From the NCBI RefSeq assembly GCF_000424285.1, contig NZ_AUJP01000005.1, positions 124,001-188,000 of the forward strand: 64,000 bases of DNA. The letters are read 5' to 3'. Shown in pieces: positions 29,415-37,739 of this stretch. The notes beneath the pieces were generated by a model. The model saw only the letters and a program-made list of their open reading frames with translations. It was not told the DNA's origin and ran no database searches. Source of the stretch: Butyrivibrio sp. MB2005 (GTDB lineage: Bacteria > Bacillota > Clostridia > Lachnospirales > Lachnospiraceae). The first letter of the stretch is position 1. Each line of letters opens with the position of its first letter. A program made the position numbers and the translations under genes.

Positions 29415-30353
29415 TTATTTACTAGCGCGATTTTTACGCTGTTTGATTTCTTTAGCTCTCTTAAGTGCTTTGGCTCCGCTGACAACCTCAGTAATCTCCT
29501 GGGTTATCGCCGCCTGCCTCTTTCTGTTATACTGTTTTACCAGCTCTCCTATCATGGATGTAGCATTTTTATTGGCATTATCCATGGCCATCATTCTGGC
29601 ATTCTGTTCAGAACAGAAGGTCTCAACCAAAGTTCCAAAAATAAATCCCGTGATGAAGTTAGGAACAATGTTATCGATTATGGCCTTAGGGCTTGGATCA
29701 AAGATAAATTCCTCATTGTAGGCATCAATGATCCTGTATCTGTTTCTGGCATTCTCAATAATATCCAAGGGAAGTATCTTCTCGATCTTAACCTCGCTCG
29801 TAAGAGAATTCTTCATGGATGTATAGACTACATAGACCTCATCCAAAACACCGTTTCTGTAATCTTCAAGTATTGTAGCGGAAATATCTCTGGCTCTGTC
29901 CAGATTAGGGTTCTGCGCAGTATATCTGAAGTTCTCTTCTATCTTGAAGCCGAGACTTGTAAAATAATGTCTTCCAAATTCACCAACAACATAGAGCTTA
30001 TAGTTTAGGAGTTTGTTACTCTCTCTAATATGCTCCTCTGCCAGCTTAACCACATTGTGGTTAAATGCACCTGCAAGACCTTTATCCGAAGTAAGTATCA
30101 GATAACCTTTTGCCCTTGCGTGAAAAGGAATCCCTTCCGCGTTCTGAAGGAAAATATCATCCACGTCATCGGGAATATGCCTTGATACTCTTGCAATCAT
30201 AGCCTGAAGCGCATAGAAATAAGGCTCGGTATCTGCAAGCTGTTTCTTTGCCTTACGGAGCTTATTGGAGGAGATCATATACATCGCATTTGTAATTTTC
30301 ATTGTGTCGCGAATACTGCTGATTCTATCGCGAATCTCTTTTATGTTAGCCAC
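29415..30353 (-). CDS. atpG: ATP synthase gamma subunit
   Basis: Rotor shaft (312 residues). The N-terminal helix MANIKEIRDRISSIRDTMKI with TNAMYMISSNKLRKAK and the C-terminal helix SEQNARMMAMDNANKNATSMI form the coiled-coil axle. TSDKGLAGAFNHNVV is the conserved Rossmann-like part. It is slightly longer than the usual ~285-295 residues because of a basic C-terminal tail (about 20 residues, ending KQRKNRASK) that would lie near the beta/alpha crown. Confidence 0.95.
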   Translation of the reverse strand: MANIKEIRDRISSIRDTMKITNAMYMISSNKLRKAKKQLADTEPYFYALQAMIARVSRHIPDDVDDIFLQNAEGIPFHARAKGYLILTSDKGLAGAFNHNVVKLAEEHIRESNKLLNYKLYVVGEFGRHYFTSLGFKIEENFRYTAQNPNLDRARDISATILEDYRNGVLDEVYVVYTSMKNSLTSEVKIEKILPLDIIENARNRYRIIDAYNEEFIFDPSPKAIIDNIVPNFITGFIFGTLVETFCSEQNARMMAMDNANKNATSMIGELVKQYNRKRQAAITQEITEVVSGAKALKRAKEIKQRKNRASK

Positions 30354-30364
30354 AAAAAATCACC

Positions 30365-32164
30365 TTAATCCAAATTCAATATCTTTCTCTTCTTTTTGAG
30401 CTCCTCTTTGAGGTGTTCATTGTTAATTCTCTCAAACTCATCAGCTGACTCAAGAATAGCCTTCTTTGTAGAATCCGAGAGGTCATTGGATTTAACTATA
30501 TCTTCAATGATATCCTGTCTGTTTTCTTCAAAATACTTAAGGAGACGGACCTTATAATCCTTAACATCATTTACCGGCACAAAATCAAGCTTTCCGCCGT
30601 TTGCACAAACAAGCAGGATAACCTGTTCATACATTGCATAAGGCTTACCCAGTGGCTGTTTTAACAGTTCCATAAGTACGCTGCCATGACGAAGCTGACT
30701 CTTTGTGGTCTCATCAAGGTCAGATGCAAACTGAGTAAATACAGCCATCTCTCTGTACTGCGCAAGATCGATACGTATGCTTCCGGAAGCCTTCTTCATG
30801 GCCTTGGTCTGAGCCGCACTACCTACACGGGATACAGAAAGTCCTACGTTTACAGCAGGTCTCATACCCTCAAAGAACAGATCTGATTCAAGGAAAATCT
30901 GTCCGTCAGTAATCGAAATAACATTGGTAGGAATATATGCAGATACATCTCCCGCCTGGGTTTCGATAATAGGAAGCGCTGTTATTGAACCGCCTCCAAG
31001 ATCGCTTGAAAGCTTACTTGATCTCTCAAGAAGTCTTGAGTGCAGATAGAATACATCTCCGGGATAAGCTTCACGTCCGGGGGATCTCTCAAGCAAAAGT
31101 GAAAGTGCTCTGTATGCAACAGCATGTTTTGACAGATCATCATAGATTATCAGAACATCTTTGCCCATCAGCATGAAATATTCAGCCATAGCCGTTCCTG
31201 CATAGGGTGCAATATACTGCAAAGGCGCACTGTCTGAAGCTGTAGATGCAACAACAATTGTATAATCCATAGCACCGGATTCTTTAAAGGTATTTATGAG
31301 CTTTGCAATGGTACTAGCCTTCTGACCGATTGCAACATAAACACAGATAACATCCTTACCCTTCTGGTTAAGAATGGCATCCATTGCAATAGATGTTTTT
31401 CCGGTCTGTCTGTCACCGATGATAAGCTCACGCTGGCCTCTTCCAATAGGGAACATGGTATCGATAGAAAGAATACCTGTCTCCAAGGGCTCATTAACTG
31501 AACGTCTCTCAACAATTCCGGGAGCCGGTTCTTCAACAGGTCTGTAAACCTCTGTCTTTATCTCTTCACCGCCATCTACCGGATTACCAAGAGCATCAAT
31601 AACTCTTCCAATAAAGGCTTCGCCTACAGGAATACCTGCCTGCTTATAGGTACGGGCACATCTTGTACCCTGTCTTATTCCTTCGTCACTTCCAAAGAGT
31701 ATGACACCGATATGATCATCTCTGATATCCTGTACCATTCCCTTTGTTCCATCCTCAAAACGAACAATCTCGCCGTAAAAGGCATGATCTATTCCTACAA
31801 CATTGGCAATTCCGTCACCGACCCAAATGGTTCTGCCGACTTCCTTACCCTCTGCTTTAAGGTCAAATTTATTAACCCTGTCTCTGATAATAGAAACAAG
31901 ATTCTCGGCATTAGTATTCTGCCTTTTTCTGGTAAGCTCAATTAATTCCTTAAGCTGTCTGGTACGACCTTCATCACTCCAGTCATATTCGAAGTTACCG
32001 TAGTTAACTACGAAACCGCCTCCAACCTTTGGATCATGAATAATTTCAAGCTCCAGGTCAGGATTACCAAACCTCTTTGCAAGAGCTTCCTTAATCTGCT
32101 CCGCCTGTCCTTCGGAAGGTGCAACTGATGAATATCTGAGTCTTGCTACGTTATCTCTTAACAT
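30365..32164 (-). CDS. atpA: Fused delta(C-terminal domain)-alpha subunit of ATP synthase
   Basis: Residues about 90-599 are a normal F1 alpha subunit: VGRTIWVGDGIANVVGID, Walker A GDRQTGKTS (about 250-258), then GGGSITALPIIETQAGDVS. Residues about 6-80 match the C-terminal domain of delta (OSCP): YSSVAPSEGQAEQIKEALAKR aligns with the ISAAALSEQQ region of E. coli AtpH, followed by HDPKVGGGFVVNYGN and EGRTRQLKEL, matching KIDKSVMAGVIIRAGD and GRLERL. Only 22 bp separate this gene from atpF, so there is no separate atpH and no place for the delta N-terminal domain. AGGGG precedes the ATG by about ten bases. One uninterrupted frame makes an assembly error unlikely. Confidence 0.93.
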   Translation of the reverse strand: MLRDNVARLRYSSVAPSEGQAEQIKEALAKRFGNPDLELEIIHDPKVGGGFVVNYGNFEYDWSDEGRTRQLKELIELTRKRQNTNAENLVSIIRDRVNKFDLKAEGKEVGRTIWVGDGIANVVGIDHAFYGEIVRFEDGTKGMVQDIRDDHIGVILFGSDEGIRQGTRCARTYKQAGIPVGEAFIGRVIDALGNPVDGGEEIKTEVYRPVEEPAPGIVERRSVNEPLETGILSIDTMFPIGRGQRELIIGDRQTGKTSIAMDAILNQKGKDVICVYVAIGQKASTIAKLINTFKESGAMDYTIVVASTASDSAPLQYIAPYAGTAMAEYFMLMGKDVLIIYDDLSKHAVAYRALSLLLERSPGREAYPGDVFYLHSRLLERSSKLSSDLGGGSITALPIIETQAGDVSAYIPTNVISITDGQIFLESDLFFEGMRPAVNVGLSVSRVGSAAQTKAMKKASGSIRIDLAQYREMAVFTQFASDLDETTKSQLRHGSVLMELLKQPLGKPYAMYEQVILLVCANGGKLDFVPVNDVKDYKVRLLKYFEENRQDIIEDIVKSNDLSDSTKKAILESADEFERINNEHLKEELKKKRKILNLD

Positions 32165-32186
32165 AAATTAAAACCCCTGATTTTGG

Positions 32187-32678
32187 TTATTCGCTCTTCT
32201 CAATTGCCTCGAAAATGAACTTATTATAAAGTTCCTTATCTGTCTCCTCGTCATGCTTGGAAACGGCAATCTTATTAGCTGCATGCACAACAAGATCTGT
32301 GAGTTCTGATACATAAGCATCCTTCTCACGCTGTGCCTCTAACTGTGCATTGTGCTTAGCTTCAACGATGATCTGCTCAGCCTTGGCTTTCGCATCATTA
32401 ACAATGCGATCATACTCATCATAGCCGTCCTTTTTGGACTTAGAGATGAGCTCTTCGCATTCCTTATCAGCATCCTGAAGCTTTTTAGCATAAGATTCTT
32501 TTAATTCTTCTGCTTCCTTCTGCTTTTTCTTAGCATCATCGGTAGCATGGTCTATCTCATTCCTTCTCTGATGAAGGATGCTGTCAACCTTTTTGAACAA
32601 AAATAGTCTGAACACCACGTAAAGGAGCAAAACATTGATCGCATTATATACGATGTTCATAATACTGATATTTAACAC
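32187..32678 (-). CDS. atpF: ATP synthase b subunit
   Basis: Peripheral-stalk subunit (163 residues): one N-terminal membrane helix (NAINVLLLYVVFRLFLF) and a long charged helix to the C-terminus that dimerises and binds delta. The best start is GTG at 32678, preceded by GGGAGGG at good distance; an internal ATG at 32660 is the alternative. It is placed between atpE and the delta-alpha fusion, with 22-bp gaps on both sides. Its C-terminal end must here meet the delta domain carried by alpha. Confidence 0.94.
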   Translation of the reverse strand: MLNISIMNIVYNAINVLLLYVVFRLFLFKKVDSILHQRRNEIDHATDDAKKKQKEAEELKESYAKKLQDADKECEELISKSKKDGYDEYDRIVNDAKAKAEQIIVEAKHNAQLEAQREKDAYVSELTDLVVHAANKIAVSKHDEETDKELYNKFIFEAIEKSE

Positions 32679-32700
32679 TGCTTTTTTCCCTCCCTAAAAA

Positions 32701-32916
32701 TCAGGTAAAGAGTATCATGATAGATACAACGAATCCGTAAATAGCGGTTGCCTCTGCAAGTGCGCAACCAAGAAGAAGGAGCTTCATGATCTTACCGTCT
32801 GCCTCAGGCTGACGTGCTACGGCATCAACTGCCTTAGATGTTGCGATACCGATACCAACACCTGCTCCAATTCCTGTAAATGCTGCGATTGCAGCTCCAA
32901 TTGCTGCTAAATTCAT
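32701..32916 (-). CDS. atpE: ATP synthase c subunit
   Basis: Rotor-ring proteolipid (71 residues): two membrane helices joined by the polar loop ARQPEA. The ion carboxylate is the Glu of CALAEATAIYGF in helix 2. The sodium-type ligands are missing: the helix-1 Gln position is Ile (GVGIGIATSK) and the residue after the Glu is Ala rather than Ser/Thr. A proton-driven enzyme is therefore predicted. It is preceded by the long inverted repeat IR2. Confidence 0.94.
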   Translation of the reverse strand: MNLAAIGAAIAAFTGIGAGVGIGIATSKAVDAVARQPEADGKIMKLLLLGCALAEATAIYGFVVSIMILFT

Positions 32917-32951
32917 AAGTATACCTCCTACAATGTTGAATGGTTTAGCCC

Positions 32952-33069
32952 GTTGACGGAACTGAACATATGCCCTCGGAAAGGCATAAAAAAGAACTAT
33001 TTATATTATTGAAATGGTCGACGTTGTGAAAATATGCCTTTCTACGGGCATACATTCAGTTCCGTCAAC
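32952..33069. repeat. Long nested inverted repeat IR2 between atpB and atpE
   Basis: A 118-bp palindrome with arms of about 40 bases, mostly paired: GTTGACGGAACTGAA outside, then TATGCCC and GAAAGGCATA. Each arm is itself palindromic (TATGCC / GGCATA with an 8-base loop), so either one long hairpin or two small ones can form. It lies inside the atp operon, in the 230-bp atpB-atpE gap. No T-run follows. Confidence 0.88.
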
Positions 33070-33146
33070 TCACTTAATAATTTCAGCTTTATATGGTTGT
33101 TTATTATTTAAAGTATTCTATAAACGATAGATAGTGGCTGCTTCTT

Positions 33147-33836
33147 TTATTCTACTGCCTCTTTTATGTAGAGTGAGGTTAAGAATACAAATACGTAAGC
33201 TTGGATTAATCCGTCGAAAATATCGAAATATACACTAAAGGCTGCGGGGATGATTACTGGAACTACCATCTTTAAAAGCTCCATGATGACTGTGGCACCG
33301 ATGATGTTACCAAAAAGTCGCATGCAAAGTGACAGCGGTCTTATGGCAAGCTCAAGAACATTCATGGGAGTAATGATAGCCATGGGCTGCGTAAATGATT
33401 TAAGCCATTTGTTAAAGCCCTTTTGCTTGATACCGGCTGCCTCCACAAGAATGATACTCATAATAGCCAGTGAAGCTGTCACATTGAGATCCATGGTGGC
33501 CGGTGTAAGTCCAAACAGTCCAACCAGATTGGATGCTCCTATGAAAACAAGCACAACTGCCATGTAATCTCTATACTGAAGTCCCTCTTCTCCAAGCATT
33601 CCGCCGGTGATTCCGCGAAGGCCATCTGCCATCATCTCAGCAAGGAGCTGTCTTGTTCCAATATTATGTACTTTCATTCCACTTGTTAAAAATGCAAGTA
33701 ATAATGCGATAACAGCTATGACACCCCAGGTTACTACAACCGACTTATTAATATCAAAAAAGCCGTTCATAAAGTCAAAGTGAATAAGCACTTTGTCCTC
33801 TAATAACAGCTCTTTTAAAAGTCCACCAATATCCAT
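33147..33836 (-). CDS. atpB: ATP synthase a subunit
   Basis: Membrane stator (229 residues, about five helices) that forms the ion half-channels. The conserved helix ELAIRPLSLCMRLFGNIIGATVI carries the essential arginine (MRLFGN), and the final helix contains DGLIQAYVFVFLTSLYIKEAVE. The usual upstream atpI gene is not visible. It is the first gene of the operon, with promoter TTGAGA-17-TATAAT upstream. Confidence 0.94.
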   Translation of the reverse strand: MDIGGLLKELLLEDKVLIHFDFMNGFFDINKSVVVTWGVIAVIALLLAFLTSGMKVHNIGTRQLLAEMMADGLRGITGGMLGEEGLQYRDYMAVVLVFIGASNLVGLFGLTPATMDLNVTASLAIMSIILVEAAGIKQKGFNKWLKSFTQPMAIITPMNVLELAIRPLSLCMRLFGNIIGATVIMELLKMVVPVIIPAAFSVYFDIFDGLIQAYVFVFLTSLYIKEAVE

Positions 33837-33886
33837 AAAAATAATACCATCCCCATAACAATTTATACTAAAAATACAACTACATT

Positions 33887-33915
33887 ATTATACTTCTTTA
33901 GCACATTTTTCTCAA
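33887..33915 (-). promoter_or_regulatory. Promoter of the atp operon
   Basis: Minus-strand TTGAGA (33910-33915), 17-base spacer, TATAAT (33887-33892), about 50 bp before atpB. Confidence 0.7.
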
Positions 33916-33963
33916 TCATAATTGTATAAATATACTAGGTTCTCTTTGATTAAAAATATTCAA

Positions 33964-34003
33964 ATAAAAATGAGTTTCCCACAACACTTGCAGGAAACTC
34001 ATA
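33964..34003 (-). terminator. Terminator of the 786-residue orphan gene
   Basis: Minus-strand stem GAGTTTCC / GGAAACTC followed by ATTTTTATTT, 10 bp beyond the stop codon of the gene at 34013-36373. Confidence 0.8.
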
Positions 34004-34012
34004 ATTAAAAAT

Positions 34013-36373
34013 TCAGTTAAGTGAGTTGGCATTATTATTGAGTTCTGCCCGTTTATGGTTTTTCGCATACTCAACGGATGCAGCCTTTGCAGATCTCCTG
34101 TGTTTGCCTCTGTTATTTTCCATCTTATTATTGGCCATTTCTTTAGTATAAAGATCCCTGAAGGTAATCTGTTTTTTAGCTCTTTGAGTATTGCCGGATA
34201 CATTACCCATAAACTCATCAAGAGCACCACCGGCACCGGCCGCTCTCAGCTTTCCTGCGCTGGTTCCCCTGCTGTCTGCATTACCGAATTCATTATAGTT
34301 TACGCCCATGACTTTTTCGCAATACTGAGGCAAAAGCTCCTTACACTGGTTATAGGCTTCATTCATTTTCCTGATATCTTTTTGAAGCTTGGCCTCATTC
34401 ATAGGAGTCTTTCCGGTCATGTAATTCACTACTCTGTCACGATATTTCTGGAAAGAAGCTATGGCGTCTTTGGTATCATTATACAGACCCGAATTCCATC
34501 TGATTATTCGTGCATGATGCTTTACATCAAACATATTCTTATAATCATCAAGATTCTGAGGATTCTTCATCATTCTGATGAGATTCTGATCGGTAATATT
34601 ATATTTTTCGCATCCCTTATCTATGTTGGTTTTATCTGTGATGCCGCGAGTTCCGATTCCATATCTGTTTTGAAGAATTTCAGTAGAAATCTGAGGGTTG
34701 CCTTTATCAACAAGTTTAACGTTAGTTTCACGAGCTACCTTAGTTGCCAAACCCATATTAACAACAGAAAGTGCTGCAATTGATAAATCTCTTCTGGTTT
34801 CTCCGGCGTCGTGAACATAACTTCCTTTATTGGTTAATGTATACGCATATATATTTTTTTCAGCTTCCTCTATGGCTGTAACAAGACTCATTCTCTGCTC
34901 GGCATCAGGTTTTTGACCTTTTATTATTAAATCCTTTGAAAGATTTTCAACAGTCGCCATAGATGACATCATATTTTTATAGGTTTCGCTGTTACTATGA
35001 CCAAGATAAGAATTATTGGTATCCAGAAGTTTCCTGTAGATAGTATTAAGTGATGCACATTTGTCCATCATTTCATACTCTCTGTCAAAAGCAGAATTCT
35101 CTATTTTGAAATTCTGATAGTTCTGAAATGCCTCATTATATCCGCTTTTATTTTTATCAAAATTTATCTTGGTTGAATTCTCAACCCTTATATAGTCATC
35201 ATTTGAAAAATGTACTTCTTTGGTATCATCGCAAAGGTCAATTTTCGCAGCCAGCTGCGGATTTGTTAGTTTTAAGTACGCTTTATATTTATGCGGTGCT
35301 AAAAGAATACGGTTAGATAAATCGTTTCCATCACTGTCCTTTATTGTGTTCGGTGTCAGAGTGCTGAAATTAGTTATTATCTGTTCTGTTTTTAAGCATT
35401 CAAATCCCTCGTATGATGTTTCTCCCGCCATACGTGCTTCTTTGTTTTGATCCTTTAATTTTTTATTATATTCGTCAATCTCCTCTTTGGATGCGTTTTT
35501 ATCAGGCTTTTCCACAGGATGCTCATCGTAATATTTCTGTATTACTTCACCCATCTTTGCACTGTTTTGCTTATGAAGAATAACAAGTCCATCAGACATA
35601 AATCTTGCTTTATCATAATCAACCTCGCCTTTTTCATTAGTAGGACATGTTATTGTATACATAATATCAAGAAAAGCTGCCAATTCACCGTCTGATTCTT
35701 TGCCCAATGATAGCCTTTTAGTCTCCAGTGTTCCCAAAAAATCCATACTGGCGTTAAATCCATTCGGTTTTACGTTTTTCCACCAATAATCGCAAATCTG
35801 ATCATGTTTTCGCTTTTCTTCTTCGCTTAAATTTTCGTAAGAATATTTTTCTAATATCTGTGGTTTTGACTGCTTTATGCATGTAATATTTCTTACATAA
35901 TCATCTCTTTTTTGTTTGGCTTCTTCTGAGTCATCTACCTTTATCATATCGTAGCCAAATCTTGCTTTAGCAGAAGTAATGGCCATAGAAACATCATGTA
36001 TGGTATCATGACCTATGAAATCTTTGACAAAATTATGATCACTCTCATATTCATGTCCATTCCAATAGTCATTTATTGAATCATCAAGCTTTTGTAAGCT
36101 ATTAATGAGATTGCTCTGAAGAGGCTCTTTAAACAGTGGCTTACCATTTGTTAAGGTATCTACCTGCTTTTCAGCTTCTTCAAGGTTTCTCAGAACTTCA
36201 TTATATGCATCAACAATAGGGCTTAGCTCCTCGCGAATGAAGGATATATCACCGCGTTCCAGCTGCCCGTTATGTCTAAGATCCCTCTCGTATTCATCAA
36301 TCTCATTCTGATATTGTGTAAGATTATTACCGAGAGTATTTTTTAAATACTGAATTAACTGCTTAGCATACAT
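34013..36373 (-). CDS. Large soluble protein of unknown function
   Basis: I do not recognise this 786-residue protein. It has no signal peptide or membrane helix. The first ~90 residues are charged and helical, probably a coiled coil (YQNEIDEYERDLRHNGQLE, then NEVLRNLEEAEKQVDTL). The middle is rich in Lys, Asp, Asn and Tyr without visible repeats or catalytic motifs. Residues about 690-786 become glycine- then Lys/Arg/Asn-rich (KLRAAGAGGALDEF, NRGKHRRSAKAASVEYAKNH). AAGGGG sits eight bases before the ATG and a clear terminator follows, so it is monocistronic and probably expressed. The basic tail could bind nucleic acid or be a targeting region. Possible lineage-specific effector or structural protein; function open. 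Confidence 0.8.
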   Translation of the reverse strand: MYAKQLIQYLKNTLGNNLTQYQNEIDEYERDLRHNGQLERGDISFIREELSPIVDAYNEVLRNLEEAEKQVDTLTNGKPLFKEPLQSNLINSLQKLDDSINDYWNGHEYESDHNFVKDFIGHDTIHDVSMAITSAKARFGYDMIKVDDSEEAKQKRDDYVRNITCIKQSKPQILEKYSYENLSEEEKRKHDQICDYWWKNVKPNGFNASMDFLGTLETKRLSLGKESDGELAAFLDIMYTITCPTNEKGEVDYDKARFMSDGLVILHKQNSAKMGEVIQKYYDEHPVEKPDKNASKEEIDEYNKKLKDQNKEARMAGETSYEGFECLKTEQIITNFSTLTPNTIKDSDGNDLSNRILLAPHKYKAYLKLTNPQLAAKIDLCDDTKEVHFSNDDYIRVENSTKINFDKNKSGYNEAFQNYQNFKIENSAFDREYEMMDKCASLNTIYRKLLDTNNSYLGHSNSETYKNMMSSMATVENLSKDLIIKGQKPDAEQRMSLVTAIEEAEKNIYAYTLTNKGSYVHDAGETRRDLSIAALSVVNMGLATKVARETNVKLVDKGNPQISTEILQNRYGIGTRGITDKTNIDKGCEKYNITDQNLIRMMKNPQNLDDYKNMFDVKHHARIIRWNSGLYNDTKDAIASFQKYRDRVVNYMTGKTPMNEAKLQKDIRKMNEAYNQCKELLPQYCEKVMGVNYNEFGNADSRGTSAGKLRAAGAGGALDEFMGNVSGNTQRAKKQITFRDLYTKEMANNKMENNRGKHRRSAKAASVEYAKNHKRAELNNNANSLN

Positions 36374-36502
36374 TACATTTACCCCTTTTTACTTCATTCG
36401 ATAATTGGTCTAACGCTGTCTCTATATATTTATATGCATCAGCTACAAAAAAACCATGGAAAATTTATGTCTGAAATAATCAAGCAAAAATAGCGGATTT
36501 AA

Positions 36503-37381
36503 TTACTTTGAAATAAGTATTGATGCTAATTCCTTCACATCTTCAAGCGTATAGTCGGGTAACTTTTCCATCTCTTGGATCATTTTTTCATCTGATTCGC
36601 CTGAAAGGACACAGACAGAAACACTTCCTGCATTTTGTGCAACGGCAATATCTGTATATACTCTGTCTCCCACACAGCATATCTTATCATTTGGAATTCC
36701 TGTCATAGATGAAATTATATCCACCATGTTTCTGTTAGGTTTTCCAATATATGTAGGCTCGCTGCCGCTTGAAGCAGTAAGAAGCGCACATATACTTCCG
36801 CAATCAGGAAGCACTTCACCGGCAGGCATAGGGCATACCCAGTCGGGATTAGCAGCGATGAATTCAGAGCCTTTTCTTAAGAAGTGAACCGCAAGATCAA
36901 GATCCCTGTAAACAAGCTCAGTATCAAAGCCCACACATACTACAGGAATGTCCTTATCAAAACTCTTTTTTGTGTCTTCTGAAAAAAGTGACTCATCATC
37001 ATACATGGATGAAGTAAATACATTTAATCCTGCTGATTTTAATTCGTTGTAAAAAGTCTTTGTACCAACCACCAGAATATGTCTGTCAGAATACTTTTCC
37101 TTTAAGTATCTTGCAGTTGCCATGCCTGATGTGTAGACATTTTCAGGCTCACATGGGAAACCAAGTCTTCTGAGTCTATCAACATAATCCGTGCCTGCTC
37201 TTGAAGAATTGTTGGTAAGGTAAATGTATTTCTTTCCTGTTTTTTTTAGTGTATGGATAAAATCTATTGCACCGTCGAATACCTCATCTCCGAGATATAA
37301 TGTGCCATCCATATCAAGAAGAAAAAGTTCACAGTTATGTAGTTTCTCAAAATTTTGTTCAAATGATAATTCAGTATTCAT
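36503..37381 (-). CDS. HAD-IIA family phosphatase (NagD-like)
   Basis: Haloacid-dehalogenase superfamily enzyme (292 residues). Motif I FLLDMDGTLYLGD with the nucleophilic Asp, motif II LTNNSS, a C2-type cap in the middle, motif III lysine in YIGKPNRNM and motif IV GDRVYTDIAVAQNAG. This is the NagD/p-nitrophenylphosphatase branch, which dephosphorylates nucleotides or sugar phosphates; the true substrate is unknown. AAGGA lies before the ATG. A terminator separates it from the upstream DUF6465 gene. Confidence 0.9.
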   Translation of the reverse strand: MNTELSFEQNFEKLHNCELFLLDMDGTLYLGDEVFDGAIDFIHTLKKTGKKYIYLTNNSSRAGTDYVDRLRRLGFPCEPENVYTSGMATARYLKEKYSDRHILVVGTKTFYNELKSAGLNVFTSSMYDDESLFSEDTKKSFDKDIPVVCVGFDTELVYRDLDLAVHFLRKGSEFIAANPDWVCPMPAGEVLPDCGSICALLTASSGSEPTYIGKPNRNMVDIISSMTGIPNDKICCVGDRVYTDIAVAQNAGSVSVCVLSGESDEKMIQEMEKLPDYTLEDVKELASILISK

Positions 37382-37408
37382 TTTCTTTGTCCTTGTATAT
37401 CCTTATAT

Positions 37409-37438
37409 GAAAAAACCTCAGGTTTTACCCTGAGGCTT
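37409..37438 (-). terminator. Terminator after the DUF6465 gene
   Basis: Minus-strand stem CCTCAGG / CCTGAGG with a 6-base loop followed by a run of T. Confidence 0.82.
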
Positions 37439-37459
37439 GGTGTTACATAAAAAATTTGA

Positions 37460-37663
37460 TTAAAGATCGATGCTTCCTGTCATCTTGTTGTTAACAACAT
37501 AGTATGCCTTGTTCTCTTCAGGCTTAACATAAAGCTGCATATCCTTAACGCCCTTTACGCCATACTCAGCTTCGCAAGCAGCCTTAGCTCTCTCAACGAG
37601 TTCATCCTGAGTGATATTCTTATCAGCATACTGAAGTTCAATCTTTGTCTTGATAGTTGCCAT
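37460..37663 (-). CDS. DUF6465 family small protein
   Basis: 67-residue protein with the DUF6465 pattern: an N-terminal strand (KTKIELQYADKNIT), a helix (ELVERAKAACEAEYG), then MQLYVKPEENKAYYVVNNKMTGSIDL. Widespread in Lachnospiraceae and related Clostridia; function unknown. It has GGAGGAGGG upstream and a near-consensus promoter (37708-37736), followed by a strong terminator, so it is a highly expressed single-gene unit. Confidence 0.82.
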   Translation of the reverse strand: MATIKTKIELQYADKNITQDELVERAKAACEAEYGVKGVKDMQLYVKPEENKAYYVVNNKMTGSIDL

Positions 37664-37707
37664 TGGTATTCCCTCCTCCGAATCAATAAGAATTAAAACT
37701 AAGTAAG

Positions 37708-37736
37708 ATTATAGTCTTGTAGTTTTGACAAGTCAA
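37708..37736 (-). promoter_or_regulatory. Promoter of the DUF6465 gene
   Basis: Minus-strand TTGACT (37731-37736), 17-base spacer, TATAAT (37708-37713). Confidence 0.72.
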
Positions 37737-37739
37737 TTA

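Noticed and set aside
32165-32186. Lost atpH caused by a frameshift or assembly gap
   Set aside because: The gap is only 22 bp and contains just the ribosome-binding region; the delta-like segment is in frame with alpha. A frameshift could not hide the ~105 missing residues.
34055-34783. Plus-strand open frame of 242 codons opposite the orphan gene
   Set aside because: Antisense shadow. The minus frame has the ribosome-binding site, terminator and a plausible soluble protein; the plus frame reads as random hydrophobic stretches.
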